Numbered from the stretch's first letter, positions 7,531 to 16,963 are shown. The stretch is 64,000 nucleotides of DNA from an uncultured Bradyrhizobium sp. (GCF_936928535.1 NZ_CAKZHY010000055.1:1-64000); one strand, 5' to 3'. The notes: generated from the letters alone by a model not told the origin. A program made the numbers and translations.

Positions 7531-8895
7531 TTACAGGCCTTTCGGCACGGGCTGATCCCGACCGATGAAGGCGCCCTGTTGTTTCAACGTTTCCTGCAAT
7601 TTTTCAACCGGTATGTCACGCGGGATCCGGTTTCCTGATAGCGCCAGCGCGGCCGCGGAACCGGCCGCCTCACCCATCACGAAGCAGGCCCCGGACACTC
7701 GCGCCGCCGACTGACCCTCATGGGTCATCGAGGCACAGCGGCCGGCGACAAGCAGATTGTCTACGCCATCAGGCACCAGCATGCGATACGGCAATTCGTT
7801 GTAGCCGCGCGATTCCGGGATTGGCGGGAAGGTGAAGATGACATCGCCTGAGACATGGGCCTCGATCGGCCAGCCGTTGACGCCGATGGAATCCTCGAAC
7901 GAGGCACAGCCGAGCACGTCCTCGCCGCTGAGTTGGTAACCGCCTTTGATGCGGCGGGTCTCGCGGATGCCGAGTTGCGGCGGCAGGTCGACGATGTAGG
8001 ACTTTTCAAAGCCGGGCACAGTGCGCAGGAATTCAAAGGCGGCGAGCGCCTGCTTGCGGCCCTCGATCTCGCCACGGGTGAGATCGTCGGGCTCGACGCC
8101 GTTGACGGCATGGCCGTCTTCGCGCGCGACCTGCGTGAAGTTCACCCGCCATTCGATGCCGGATTTTTGCGGCCGCACGATCGCGCTTTTCCGCGGAAAC
8201 TTATGCGTGCCGGCGGCGGTGGCCGCTTCCATCAATTGAGGGATGGTGCGCCAGGCATCGCCCGCCCGCGCCGGATCGATGCCGTTGAGACGAAGCATCA
8301 TTGACGGATACATGGGGTGGCCATGCTCGTCGCCGATCTCGAACGGCGCGCCGGCCCAGACCGCGAGGTCGCCGTCGCCGGAGCAATCGATGAAGATCTC
8401 CGAGCGCACCGCCTGCCGGCCGGCCTTGGTCTCGACCATCAGCGCGTCGATGCGGCGGTCGGAGCCCATCACGACGCCGGCGCCGAGGGCATGGAAGAGA
8501 ATGTGCACCTTGTGGCGGGCCAGCAGCTCATCCGCCGCGATCTTATAGGCCGCAGTGTCATAGGCCTGCGCGAAGACCTTGCCGAGGATCAGATGCGGCG
8601 CATTGAGGCCGTTCAGACGATCGATCCGCGCCAGCAGATCGGATGCCATGCCCTGCACCAGGCGGACGGCCTCGCCGTAGACATTGCCATGCAGGCCGCA
8701 AAAATTGGTAACGCCGGCCGCGGTGCCCATGCCGCCGAGAAAACCGTAGCGCTCGATCAGCAGCGTCTTGCGCCCGGCGCGCGCGGCCGAGGCCGCAGCG
8801 ACGATGCCGGCCGGACCGCCGCCGAGCACGACGACCTCGTATTCGCCATAGAGCGGCACCTGCCGTGCCGGTTCATCGATCGTCGTGGCCCGCAT
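7531..8895 (-). CDS. FAD-dependent oxidoreductase (FAD_oxidored family)
   Basis: A 454-residue flavoprotein. The dinucleotide-binding motif VVVLGGGPAGIVAAASAARAG lies at about residues 22-42 (core GGGPAG), followed by LLIERYGFLGGMGTAAGV, typical of the FAD-dependent oxidoreductase family PF12831. DCSGDGDLAVWAGAPFEIGD and the C-terminal NLLVAGRCASMTHEGQ complete the FAD site. Members oxidise or reduce diverse small molecules and are often linked to ABC importers; the substrate is not deducible. ATG 8895 is preceded by GGAAGGGA. It is divergent from a LysR gene (9006), its likely regulator. Confidence 0.8.
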   Translation of the reverse strand: MRATTIDEPARQVPLYGEYEVVVLGGGPAGIVAAASAARAGRKTLLIERYGFLGGMGTAAGVTNFCGLHGNVYGEAVRLVQGMASDLLARIDRLNGLNAPHLILGKVFAQAYDTAAYKIAADELLARHKVHILFHALGAGVVMGSDRRIDALMVETKAGRQAVRSEIFIDCSGDGDLAVWAGAPFEIGDEHGHPMYPSMMLRLNGIDPARAGDAWRTIPQLMEAATAAGTHKFPRKSAIVRPQKSGIEWRVNFTQVAREDGHAVNGVEPDDLTRGEIEGRKQALAAFEFLRTVPGFEKSYIVDLPPQLGIRETRRIKGGYQLSGEDVLGCASFEDSIGVNGWPIEAHVSGDVIFTFPPIPESRGYNELPYRMLVPDGVDNLLVAGRCASMTHEGQSAARVSGACFVMGEAAGSAAALALSGNRIPRDIPVEKLQETLKQQGAFIGRDQPVPKGL

Positions 8896-9005
8896 GGCGC
8901 GTCCCTTCCAAAATCCCTTGCTTGGGGCCGACTATGAATTAACGCGCGAAGGGCTACAATCCACCAATATATGCGATCAGCTTTCTCGAATCGCGAAAGG
9001 TCGAC

Positions 9006-9890
9006 ATGGACATCCTGGTGAACCTTCAGGCCTTCCTCGCCACCGCCGATACAGCCGGGTTTTCCGCCGCCGCACGAAAACTCAACGTCTCGACCTCAGT
9101 GGTGGCGAAACGCGTCACGCAACTGGAGGCACGGATCGGCACGCCGCTGTTTCACCGCTCCACCCGGCAATTACGGCTGACCGAGGCCGGGCAGCGCTAT
9201 GTGCATCGCGCCCGCGGCGTCGTCACCGATGCCACCGATCTGCTGTCGCGCATGGGCGAGAAAGGCCACGACCTCGTCGATCACCTCCGCATCAAGGCGC
9301 CCACCTCGATGACGGTGGCGCGGCTTGCGGATGCCTTCAGCGCATTCCAGACGCAAAACCCGCGGCTCAAGCTGGAGATCGTGCTGATCGATCGCCCGGT
9401 CGATCCCGTCAGCGAAGGCTTTGACATTGCCATCGGCGCCTTCCCGCATTCCTTCGGCGGCGTGGTCGACGAGCCGCTGGTCCCGCTAAAGCGATTGCTC
9501 TGCGCCTCGCCGGCTTATTTGAAGACGCACGGTACGCCAAAACATCCGCGCGACCTCGTCGAGCATCGCTGCCTCAGCTTCATGCCGACAGGTCCCGAAT
9601 GGGTCTTTGACGGGCCGCGCGGCCGCATCACCATCCAGGTCAGCCCGCTGCTCTCCTCCAACGAGGGGCACGTGCTGGCGCGCAGCGCGATTGCCGGCAA
9701 CGGCATCGCGCTGATGTCGCATTATCTCGTCGCCGATGCGTTGCGCGACGGCACGCTGAAGCCGGTGTTGCGCGACTTTCCGATCCCGGAATTGTGGGTC
9801 AAGGCCGCCATCCCCGAGCGGCGACGCAACGCAGCAGCCGTGCAGGCACTGCTCACTTTGCTGAAGACGTCACTTGCGCCGTCGCTCTAA
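9006..9890 (+). CDS. LysR-family transcriptional regulator
   Basis: A 294-residue regulator with an N-terminal helix-turn-helix (FLATADTAGFSAAARKLN, VSTSVVAKRVTQLEARIG; residues about 10-45) and a C-terminal periplasmic-binding-protein-like effector domain (for example IKAPTSMTVARLADAF, near 95). ATG 9006 has AAAGG upstream. The 110-base divergent spacer with the FAD oxidoreductase gene (8895, minus) is AT-richer than the coding flanks and is the expected place for its operator. By the usual LysR arrangement it probably activates the oxidoreductase-ABC importer operon in response to its substrate; this is inference. Confidence 0.88.
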   Translation: MDILVNLQAFLATADTAGFSAAARKLNVSTSVVAKRVTQLEARIGTPLFHRSTRQLRLTEAGQRYVHRARGVVTDATDLLSRMGEKGHDLVDHLRIKAPTSMTVARLADAFSAFQTQNPRLKLEIVLIDRPVDPVSEGFDIAIGAFPHSFGGVVDEPLVPLKRLLCASPAYLKTHGTPKHPRDLVEHRCLSFMPTGPEWVFDGPRGRITIQVSPLLSSNEGHVLARSAIAGNGIALMSHYLVADALRDGTLKPVLRDFPIPELWVKAAIPERRRNAAAVQALLTLLKTSLAPSL

Positions 9891-9900
9891 ATGCCGACGC

Positions 9901-10704
9901 TCAATCCTTCCCACCGCCCCACTTCGCCGCCCGCTTCTCGGCAAAAGAGGCCAGCCCTTCCGCCGCCTCCGCGCTCTGGCGCTTGAGAGAATGCAGCTGG
10001 ACGAGCCGCGTGTAGGCGGCATCGTCCACCGCCATGCCACCGAACGAGCTCTCCAGCGCCAGCCGCTTGGTCTCGGCCAACGCCTCCGGTCCGTTGGCGA
10101 GCAGCTGCTCCACCACTTTCGCGCCCGCGGCTTCGAGATCGGCCAGCGGCACCACCTCGTGGACAAGGCCGATGCGGCGAGCGTCCTCGGCGCCAAAGCG
10201 TTCGCCGGTCAGCGCGTAACGGCGGACTTGCCGCACACCAACGGCATCGCAGAGCTGCGGAATGATGATCGCGGCGGTCAGGCCCCAGCGCACCTCGGTG
10301 ATGGAGAACAGGGCGTTGTCGGCGGCGATCACGACATCGCAGGCCGCAATCACGCCGGTGCCACCACCGAAGCAACCGCCCTGCACCAATGCAACGGTCG
10401 GGATCGGCAAGGTATTGAGCCGCTGCACGGCCTCGAACGTCGCCCGCGACGCCGCCTCGTTGGCGCCAGGTGATTGCGGCCGCACGCCGTTGATCCATTT
10501 GAGGTCGGCGCCGGCCTGGAAATGCTTGCCGTTGCCTTTGAGCACGACAACGCGAAGACCAGGCTTCTTGCCCAGATCGTCCATGGCCGCGAGCACACCC
10601 GCGATCAGGGCGCCGTCATAGGCATTATTCACCTCCGGCCGGTTCAACGTGACGGTCGCAACCCCACGTTCATCAAGGCTCCACAGGACGGGGCTGGCAG
10701 TCAT
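9901..10704 (-). CDS. Enoyl-CoA hydratase/isomerase (crotonase) family protein
   Basis: A 267-residue crotonase-fold protein. The N-terminal VATVTLNRPEVNNAYDGALI and the oxyanion-hole segments KHFQAGADLKWING (about 65-78) and VQGGCFGGGTGVIAACDVVIA (about 108-128) are clear. ATG 10704 is chosen because GGAGG lies 8 bases upstream. In crotonases that act as hydratases two Glu are expected near 119 and 139; the sequence FSITEVRWGLTAAI retains the second. The gene converges on the LysR gene with 10 bases between. It could serve methylglutaconyl-CoA or general beta-oxidation; the exact substrate is not clear. Confidence 0.85.
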   Translation of the reverse strand: MTASPVLWSLDERGVATVTLNRPEVNNAYDGALIAGVLAAMDDLGKKPGLRVVVLKGNGKHFQAGADLKWINGVRPQSPGANEAASRATFEAVQRLNTLPIPTVALVQGGCFGGGTGVIAACDVVIAADNALFSITEVRWGLTAAIIIPQLCDAVGVRQVRRYALTGERFGAEDARRIGLVHEVVPLADLEAAGAKVVEQLLANGPEALAETKRLALESSFGGMAVDDAAYTRLVQLHSLKRQSAEAAEGLASFAEKRAAKWGGGKD

Positions 10705-10859
10705 CGGCGATCCTCCGGTCATTCTGATGGCGCGCATAATGGCCGAGGCAACGCAGTCCGATCCATATCTTTCCAGCGTGGGGCGGCCGCGTCCATCGCA
10801 TGGCGGCTTGTGTCATGCTGCGCCGGGCGACGACCAGAGATTCAGGGACGGGACATCAT

Positions 10860-11834
10860 ATGCGCATCTGCATTTTCGGCGCGGGCGCCGTCGGAAGCCA
10901 CCTCGCGGTCAGGCTCGCCCGCGCCGGCCACGAGGTCTCGTGCGTCATGAGGGGCGCGCATCTGGAGGCGGTCCGCGCCAACGGCCTGAAGTTGCGCGTC
11001 GGCGATTCCGAGGTTTCGGCCAAGGTGAACGCGTCAGGCGATCCGGCCCAGCTCGGTCCCCAGGACGTCGTGATCTCGACGCTGAAAGCCACGGCACTGA
11101 CTGGCCTCGTCTCCAGCATCAAGCCGCTGCTCCAGGACGACACCGCCATCGTGTTCGCCCAGAACGGCATCCCCTGGTGGTACGGGATCGGCCTGCCACC
11201 TCGGCACCCGACGCCGCCGGACATCTCCTTCCTCGATCCGGGCGGGCGCCTGCGCGCCTGCATCCCGAAGGAGCGGATCATCGGCGGCGTGGTCTTCTCC
11301 TCCAACGAGGTGACTGCACCCGGGGTGGTGCAGAACCTCACGCCGGACCGCAATCGCCTCCTGATCGGCGAATGCGATGACCGCAATTGCGAGCGCATCA
11401 CCAAGCTCCGCAGTGTCTTCAACGACGCGCGGCTGGAATCGCCGCCGGTGGCCGAGATCCGCGAGGCGATCTGGTCAAAGCTGCTGACCAACATGTCGCT
11501 CTCGGTGTTGTGCCTGCTGACGGGCCAGACGGCGCGCGGTGTCCGCGACGACCCCGCCTTCGCCGAGGTCATCCCGCGCATGCTGAACGAGGCCAACGAT
11601 ATCGCGCAGCACTTCATTCCCGAGGTCAAGCGCGTGACGCGCAGCGGTCCCGCCCCCAATCACAAGCCGTCGCTGCTGCAGGATTACGAGCTCGGCCGTG
11701 CCATGGAGATCGACGTGCTGGTGAAGGCGCCCGCAGCCTTCGCGCGCACCGCCGGCCTGTCGACCCCGACGCTCGACCTGATTGCCGCGCTCGCGATCCA
11801 GAAGGCGCGCGACAAGGGGCTGTATTCCGCCTGA
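10860..11834 (+). CDS. 2-dehydropantoate 2-reductase-like protein
   Basis: A 324-residue NADPH-dependent reductase of the PanE/ApbA family. The N-terminal Rossmann motif CIFGAGAVGSHLAVRLARAG (residues 3-22) is followed by VVISTLKATAL and AQNGIPWWYG; the C-terminal domain has the conserved Lys in SKLLTNMSLSVLCLLTG and the NHKPSLLQDYELGRAMEID motif. ATG 10860 has GGGACGGGAC upstream. PanE makes pantoate for coenzyme A, but bacteria keep several paralogs of unknown keto-acid specificity; a second one lies at 23349-24356. It is not in a pantothenate operon, so assignment to CoA synthesis is doubtful. Confidence 0.75.
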   Translation: MRICIFGAGAVGSHLAVRLARAGHEVSCVMRGAHLEAVRANGLKLRVGDSEVSAKVNASGDPAQLGPQDVVISTLKATALTGLVSSIKPLLQDDTAIVFAQNGIPWWYGIGLPPRHPTPPDISFLDPGGRLRACIPKERIIGGVVFSSNEVTAPGVVQNLTPDRNRLLIGECDDRNCERITKLRSVFNDARLESPPVAEIREAIWSKLLTNMSLSVLCLLTGQTARGVRDDPAFAEVIPRMLNEANDIAQHFIPEVKRVTRSGPAPNHKPSLLQDYELGRAMEIDVLVKAPAAFARTAGLSTPTLDLIAALAIQKARDKGLYSA

Positions 11835-11837
11835 GTG

Positions 11838-12521
11838 TCAGGCGAGCTTGTCGATCCAGGCCGCGAGCGTGTCGAGCGCCTCGCTGAGCGCCTCATCGTT
11901 GGTGCGGCCGGACTTCTTCAGCACCGCAAAGCCGTGATCGCCGCCTTCGATGTCATGCAGCGTCGCCTTCGTCCCGAGCGCTGCGACGACGGGCCTGAGC
12001 AGGCCGAGATCGGCCAGTCCATCGCGGGTGCCCTGCAGGAACAGCATGGGGATCTCGACACGGGCGAGATGCTCGGCGCGCTCGGTCGATGGCTTCTTGT
12101 CGGCATGCAGGGGAAAGCCGAGGAAGGCGAGACCCCTGACACCAGGCAAAGCCGCCTTCGACTGCGCCTGCGAGGTCATGCGGCCGCCGAACGACTTTCC
12201 GCCGGCGACGAGCTTCAATCCCGGGCACAGCCGCGCGGCCTCCTCGACCGCCGCGCGGATGGTGGCATGCGCGACCGCCGGCTGGTCGGGCCGGCCCTGC
12301 TTGTTCTCCATATAAGGAAAATTGAAGCGGAGCGTCGCGATGCCGCGCTTCGCCAGGCCACCCGCAATCTTGTCCATCGACGCATGCCGCATGTCAGTGC
12401 CGGCGCCATGCGCCAGAACGTAGCAGGCGCGTGCGCTGTCCGGCTGCATCAGGATCGCGGAGACCGCGCCGATGCGTTCAATGTCGAGCTTGAGCTCTTT
12501 GGTTTTGACAGCCACAATCAA
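11838..12521 (-). CDS. Alpha/beta hydrolase (Tex30/KANL3-like dienelactone-hydrolase fold)
   Basis: A 227-residue cytosolic hydrolase. LAHGAGTDMRHASMDKIAG is the HGAG oxyanion loop (about residues 36-40), VAGGKSFGGRMTS holds the nucleophile (GKSFGG, Ser near 110), LFLQGTRDGLAD the acid and IEGGDHGFAV the His (near 202). The frame starts with TTG 12521; GTG 12515 has better spacing from GGGATGG and may be the true start. It converges with the ketopantoate-reductase-like gene, stop to stop 3 bases apart. No specific substrate is known for this small hydrolase family. Confidence 0.75.
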   Translation of the reverse strand: MIVAVKTKELKLDIERIGAVSAILMQPDSARACYVLAHGAGTDMRHASMDKIAGGLAKRGIATLRFNFPYMENKQGRPDQPAVAHATIRAAVEEAARLCPGLKLVAGGKSFGGRMTSQAQSKAALPGVRGLAFLGFPLHADKKPSTERAEHLARVEIPMLFLQGTRDGLADLGLLRPVVAALGTKATLHDIEGGDHGFAVLKKSGRTNDEALSEALDTLAAWIDKLA

Positions 12522-12634
12522 CCATCCCGACAGACGCTACTATGGCTGCCTTGGTAGCGTCCCCTGCGCAGCCTGAAAACACAATAATTGACGACGCCGA
12601 CTAGCCTACCAAGCCGTATCAACCGAGGATAACC

Positions 12635-13780
12635 ATGGCCTACCGCTCCTCCTGGATGACCGAAGAGCTCGAAATCTTCCGCGACCAGTTCCGGAAATAT
12701 CTCGCCAAGGACCTGGCGCCACATGCCGAAAAATGGCGCGAGCAGAAGATGGTCGATCGCTTCGCGTGGCGCGGTCTCGGCGAGATGGGCGCGCTGCTTG
12801 CGAGCGTGCCCGAGGAATATGGCGGGCTGGGCGCAACCTTCGCCTATGACGCCGCCGTGCTGGATGACCTCGAAAGCACCGTGCCGGAGCTGACCACCGG
12901 CGTCTCCGTGCACAGCGCCATCGTCGCCCACTACATCCTCAACTACGGCTCGGAGGAGCAGAAGAAGCGCTGGCTGCCGAAGATGGCCTCGGGCGAGATG
13001 GTCGGCGCCATCGCCATGACCGAGCCCGGCACCGGCTCGGATTTGCAGGCCGTCAAGACCACGGCGAAGAAACAGGGCAATTCCTATGTCATCAACGGCC
13101 AGAAAACGTTCATCACCAACGGCCAGGCTGCCGATCTCGTCGTGGTGGTCGCACGCACGGGCGAAGCTGGCGCCAAGGGCATCTCGCTGATCGTGGTCGA
13201 GACCGCAGGCGCCGAGGGTTACAAGCGCGGACGCAACCTCGACAAGATCGGGCTGCACGCCTCCGACACCTCGGAGCTCTTTTTCGACAACGTCACCGTG
13301 CCGCCGGAGAACCTGCTCGGCAAGGAGGAAGGCCAGGGTTTTGTCCAGCTGATGCAGCAGCTGCCGCAGGAACGCCTCGCGCTCGCGGTCGGCGCCGTCG
13401 CCGCGATGGAGCGCGCCGTCAAGCTCACCGTCGATTACACCAAGGAGCGGAAGGCGTTCGGCAAGCCGCTGATGGATTTCCAGAACACCGCCTTCACGCT
13501 CGCCGAACGCAAGACCGAAGCGATGATCGCGCGCGTCTTCGTCGACTGGTGCATCGAGCGCCTGGTCGCTGGGGATCTCGACACCGTGACGGCATCGATG
13601 GCGAAATACTGGTGCTCGGACAAGCAGGTGCAGACTGCCGACGAATGCCTCCAGCTGTTCGGCGGCTACGGCTATATGCAGGAATATCCGATCTCCCGCA
13701 TCTTCATCGATTCGCGGATCCAGAAAATCTATGGCGGCACCAACGAGATCATGAAACTCTTGATCGCCAGATCCCTGTAA
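12635..13780 (+). CDS. Acyl-CoA dehydrogenase
   Basis: A 381-residue flavoprotein that introduces the alpha-beta double bond in acyl-CoA and passes electrons to ETF. The standard motifs are present: GAIAMTEPGTGSDLQAVKT (about residues 128-146), INGQKTFITNG, QERLALAVGAVAAMERAV, KERKAFGKPLMDFQ and the C-terminal catalytic-base segment IQKIYGGTNEIMK (Glu near 371). ATG 12635 is preceded by GAGGA. It is divergent from the hydrolase at 12521 and converges on the AraC gene. It resembles long-chain or isovaleryl-type enzymes; the chain length is not readable from the sequence. Confidence 0.9.
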   Translation: MAYRSSWMTEELEIFRDQFRKYLAKDLAPHAEKWREQKMVDRFAWRGLGEMGALLASVPEEYGGLGATFAYDAAVLDDLESTVPELTTGVSVHSAIVAHYILNYGSEEQKKRWLPKMASGEMVGAIAMTEPGTGSDLQAVKTTAKKQGNSYVINGQKTFITNGQAADLVVVVARTGEAGAKGISLIVVETAGAEGYKRGRNLDKIGLHASDTSELFFDNVTVPPENLLGKEEGQGFVQLMQQLPQERLALAVGAVAAMERAVKLTVDYTKERKAFGKPLMDFQNTAFTLAERKTEAMIARVFVDWCIERLVAGDLDTVTASMAKYWCSDKQVQTADECLQLFGGYGYMQEYPISRIFIDSRIQKIYGGTNEIMKLLIARSL

Positions 13781-13792
13781 ATCAGGCCGCTG

Positions 13793-14782
13793 TCATCGCG
13801 TTTGGCGCGCTCTCCAGTCACGCGGCCGGCAGCCAAAGCGCTGCTTGAAGCGCCGCGTGAAATGGGAGAGGTCCGAAAAGCCCCAGTCGAAAGCGATGGA
13901 GCCGATCGCCTGGTCCGCTTTCGCAGGATCGCTCAAATCGCGGGCCGCACCGTCCAGCCTGCGGTCCATGACATAGTCCGAGAATGTGGTGCCCGCGCGC
14001 TCGAACAGCTTGTGCACGTAGCGCTCGCTGATGCCGATCGCGCGCGCGACATCCGCCACGGTCAGCCCCTGCTCCGAAAGCCGCTCATGCACCGCACGGC
14101 GGAGCGCCAGCGCGGTCGCGTCGGCAAAGCTCGCGGCCTCCGCGGTCTGCGCGCGCAAGCGGCGGGACAGGCTCAGCGCCACGAGGTCCAGCAGCACGCC
14201 GAACAGCCTGACGGCTTCGCCTTCCGTCATCCGCAGCGCGCCGGCATTCAGCGATCGCGCCGTCTCGACGATGAGGTGGCCGACGAAGGGATCGTCGGAT
14301 ACGCGCTCGACCCTGAAGTCGAAGGATGGCGGCAGCCGATCGCGCAGCTCGCGCGAAGGCACCCAGAACGATGCGACCTCCAGTGTCGGCCCGCGATCAT
14401 GCAGGAGCTTCACCTCCCGGTCGCTGTCGCAGATGCCGACCTGGCCGCGCGACAGGCTGACGTCGCGGCCGCCCTGGACCACGCGGCAGCGTCCTGCGAG
14501 CTTGAAGTTGAGATAGAAGCAGCTTTCGGTCGACGCTGCGATGTCCGCACGCGAGCGATGCACGGTGTGCTCGGGAAAGACCACCCGGTTGATGGCGCCA
14601 TTGCCGATCTTGATCGCCTCGACCTTGGCCGGAAAACGTGAGGTGGTCGCCGATTCCGGCGTCAGGTTCATGAAAGCCTGGCAGATTGCCTCCCGATAAT
14701 AGGAGAACTGCTCCTCCGGCCGCGTGCCCCCGGTGTCCCAAACCAGATGCCGGGGCCGGCTTTCGGACATGAGCTGCTCCAT
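13793..14782 (-). CDS. AraC-family transcriptional regulator
   Basis: A 329-residue activator. An N-terminal AraC-ligand-binding-type domain (PEQLFSYY-like start, YLNFKLAGRCRVVQGGRD, residues about 90-110) is followed by a C-terminal double helix-turn-helix: LTVADVARAIGISERYVHKLFERAGTTFSDY and IGSIAFDWGFSDLSHFTRRFKQRFG, the typical AraC signature, near 240-325. ATG 14782 is preferred over an upstream TTG at 14821 because GGAGCG precedes it. It is divergent from an alpha/beta hydrolase gene (14945), a plausible target. The N-terminal domain resembles regulators of aromatic catabolism such as the NahR-unrelated AraC_binding_2 group; the inducer is unknown. Confidence 0.87.
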   Translation of the reverse strand: MEQLMSESRPRHLVWDTGGTRPEEQFSYYREAICQAFMNLTPESATTSRFPAKVEAIKIGNGAINRVVFPEHTVHRSRADIAASTESCFYLNFKLAGRCRVVQGGRDVSLSRGQVGICDSDREVKLLHDRGPTLEVASFWVPSRELRDRLPPSFDFRVERVSDDPFVGHLIVETARSLNAGALRMTEGEAVRLFGVLLDLVALSLSRRLRAQTAEAASFADATALALRRAVHERLSEQGLTVADVARAIGISERYVHKLFERAGTTFSDYVMDRRLDGAARDLSDPAKADQAIGSIAFDWGFSDLSHFTRRFKQRFGCRPRDWRARQTR

Positions 14783-14944
14783 CAGTTCGCTCCAAGGCCA
14801 ATCCGGTTCAGCGTCAGACAAGCGGGCGGCGGGCCCGGCGGTTCAGTATGGCCGCAACAAAGACGATGACGGGCGTTCAGCCGGCATATTTGGGCAACGT
14901 CCATCGCCGCACCGATCTAAGCAGTCTTCCGAGGGAGCTACAAC

Positions 14945-15670
14945 ATGTCGACCTACGTTCTCGTCCATGGCGCCTGGCACACCGGTGCCGAGTTCGAGCC
15001 TGTTGCGGCCCCGATCCGCGCCCATGGCCATCAGGTCTACACGCCCACCATCAAAGGCAACCGCGCGGGCGACGCCAAGACGACAGGGCTGAAGGAGGCG
15101 ATCCAGTCGATCGCCGACTACCTCGCCGAGAACAATCTGAAGGACGTCGTCCTGCTCGGCCATTCCTATGGCGGCATGGTCATCACCGGCGTCGCGGACC
15201 TCGCGCCCGAGCGCATCCGCCGCCTGATCTACTGGAACGCCTTTGTGCCAAGCAATGGCGAGAGCCTCAACGACATGGTGCCACCGCATTATGTCGGGCT
15301 GTTCGATGCGATCGCAGCCGAACGCGGCGATGGCTCTGTCGTGCTGCCCTTCCCGATCTGGCGGGAGGCCTTCATCAACGATGCCGATCTCGAGCTGGCG
15401 CAGAAGGCCTATGACGTCCTCAATCCGCATCCGCTGAAGACCTTCAGCGACAAGATCGCGCTCAAGACCAATCCCGCCGACATGCAGCTGGCAAAATCCT
15501 ACATCAACTGCACCGAGGACACCGCGCTGCCGCACAGCCTTGGCTGGCATCCGCGGCTGTCGGAGAAGCTCGGCCTGTTCCGCCTGGTGCAGGTCTCGGG
15601 AAGCCATGAGCTGTGCTTCTCCGATCCGGCGCGCCTTGCAAAAGCGATCATGGAGGCGGGACGCGACTGA
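14945..15670 (+). CDS. Alpha/beta hydrolase (salicylate-esterase/pyrethroid-hydrolase-like)
   Basis: A 241-residue hydrolase of the plant methyl-ester-esterase/hydroxynitrile-lyase-like group. TYVLVHGAWHTGAEFEPVA carries the HGAW oxyanion loop (residues about 8-11), VVLLGHSYGGMVITG the nucleophile (Ser about 80), and VSGSHELCFSDP the catalytic His (near 221). ATG 14945 is preceded by GAGGGAG. Bacterial relatives cleave small esters; no substrate can be named. It is divergent from the AraC gene and converges on the amidohydrolase gene with 9 bases between stops. Confidence 0.8.
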   Translation: MSTYVLVHGAWHTGAEFEPVAAPIRAHGHQVYTPTIKGNRAGDAKTTGLKEAIQSIADYLAENNLKDVVLLGHSYGGMVITGVADLAPERIRRLIYWNAFVPSNGESLNDMVPPHYVGLFDAIAAERGDGSVVLPFPIWREAFINDADLELAQKAYDVLNPHPLKTFSDKIALKTNPADMQLAKSYINCTEDTALPHSLGWHPRLSEKLGLFRLVQVSGSHELCFSDPARLAKAIMEAGRD

Positions 15671-15679
15671 TGCGCGCGC

Positions 15680-16819
15680 TCAGTTCGGATGCCACCAGCG
15701 GCCGCCGATGACGACGCCTTCGGAGACGATCTTCTTGCTTCCGATGAGGTGCTCGCCAACGACGTCTTCATAGTCGAACTGGCCTTCCCTGATCGAGATC
15801 ATTGTGGCATCGCCGACGCAGCCGGGCTTGAGGCTGCCGAGTTCGGGGCGCCGCAGCGCCATCGCAGCGTTCTCCGTCGAGGCCGCGATCACGTCCGACA
15901 GCGACATCCCCATGCACAGGAATTTCGACATGGTCGTCACCTGGTCGAAGGCCGGGCCGTCGATGCAGAGCTGATGGATGTCGGACGAGATGGTGTCCGG
16001 ATAGAAGCCGTTGGCGAGCATGGCGCGCGCGGTCTTGAACGCGAACGAGCCCTTGCCATGGCCGATGTCGAACAGCACGCCGCGCTCGCGCGCGTCCAGC
16101 ACCGCCTTCTTCACCGTCCCCTGCGCGGTCGCCGGCGAGTTCGGGAAGGGCCGGAACGCATGGGTGAGCACGTCGCCGGGACGAAGGCGGGCGAGCACCT
16201 CTTCATAGGTTGGCGGCGGATGGTCGATATGCGCCATCAGGGGCATGCCGACCTCGTCGGCGACCTGGAGCGCGATGTCGAGCGGCACGGCGCCCGAGGT
16301 CCCCGAGGAGTGCAACCCGACCCGCACCTTGATGCCGACGATGACGTCGCGGTTGGCGTCCGCCACCTTGGCCGCCTCGATCGGATTCATCAGCCGCAAT
16401 TCCTCGCTCTCGCCGACCATGATCCGCTGCGAGAAGCCGAAAATGCCGGCATGGGAGACGTGCAGATAGGCGAGAATGCGAACCTCGCTCGGCTCGATCA
16501 CGTGCTTGCGGAAGCCGGCGAAATTGCCGGGACCGGCGCTGCCGGTGTCGACCGAGGTGGTGACGCCGGAGGCGCGGCAGAATTCCTCGGCATCGATGCC
16601 GAGCGAGGTGCCGCCCCAATAGACATGGGTGTGGAGATCGATCAGCCCCGGCGTCACGATGAACTGCGAGACATCGCGCACTTCGGTGCCAGGATCCGCC
16701 TTGAGCCCGGAGCCGACCGCGGCAACCTTGCCGCCCGAGAACGCGACATCCGTCACGGCATCGAGTTTCTGAGACGGGTCGATCACCCGCCCGCCGCGCA
16801 GGATCAAGTCGAAAGGCAT
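15680..16819 (-). CDS. Amidohydrolase/deacetylase-family metallohydrolase
   Basis: A 379-residue TIM-barrel amidohydrolase. DLILRGGRVIDPSQKLDAV begins the family's composite beta-sandwich; VTPGLIDLHTHVYWGG supplies the first metal HxH (near residues 62-64); VIVGIKVRVG has the probable carbamylated Lys; MAHIDHPPP and THAFRPFPN give further His ligands; ISSDIHQLC the catalytic Asp. A second ATG directly before gives MMPFDL; ATG 16819 has better spacing from GGAGACC. Members act as dihydroorotase-like enzymes or N-acyl-amino-acid deacetylases; the substrate is unknown. Confidence 0.82.
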   Translation of the reverse strand: MPFDLILRGGRVIDPSQKLDAVTDVAFSGGKVAAVGSGLKADPGTEVRDVSQFIVTPGLIDLHTHVYWGGTSLGIDAEEFCRASGVTTSVDTGSAGPGNFAGFRKHVIEPSEVRILAYLHVSHAGIFGFSQRIMVGESEELRLMNPIEAAKVADANRDVIVGIKVRVGLHSSGTSGAVPLDIALQVADEVGMPLMAHIDHPPPTYEEVLARLRPGDVLTHAFRPFPNSPATAQGTVKKAVLDARERGVLFDIGHGKGSFAFKTARAMLANGFYPDTISSDIHQLCIDGPAFDQVTTMSKFLCMGMSLSDVIAASTENAAMALRRPELGSLKPGCVGDATMISIREGQFDYEDVVGEHLIGSKKIVSEGVVIGGRWWHPN

Positions 16820-16963
16820 CATGGTCTCCGAATTTGCGGTGAGGCTTTCAGCCTCAGCCAGGAGGGCTGCTCACCGCCTGTAGCAATTTTTGAGCCGGGC
16901 AGGCAAACTGCGCGAGCAGCCCGCAGAGCGGCGACGCTGCCACGGACGCCGAGGGAATTCACC

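Noticed and set aside
8896..9005. Specific LysR operator in the divergent spacer
   Set aside because: The spacer is AT-richer than its flanks, but I could not find a convincing T-N11-A palindrome, so no site was annotated.
15689..16963. 425-codon open upstream extension of the secreted hydrolase frame
   Set aside because: It runs antisense to the amidohydrolase gene, is rich in Arg/His/Asp as shadow frames are, and the signal peptide at 16964 marks the true start.
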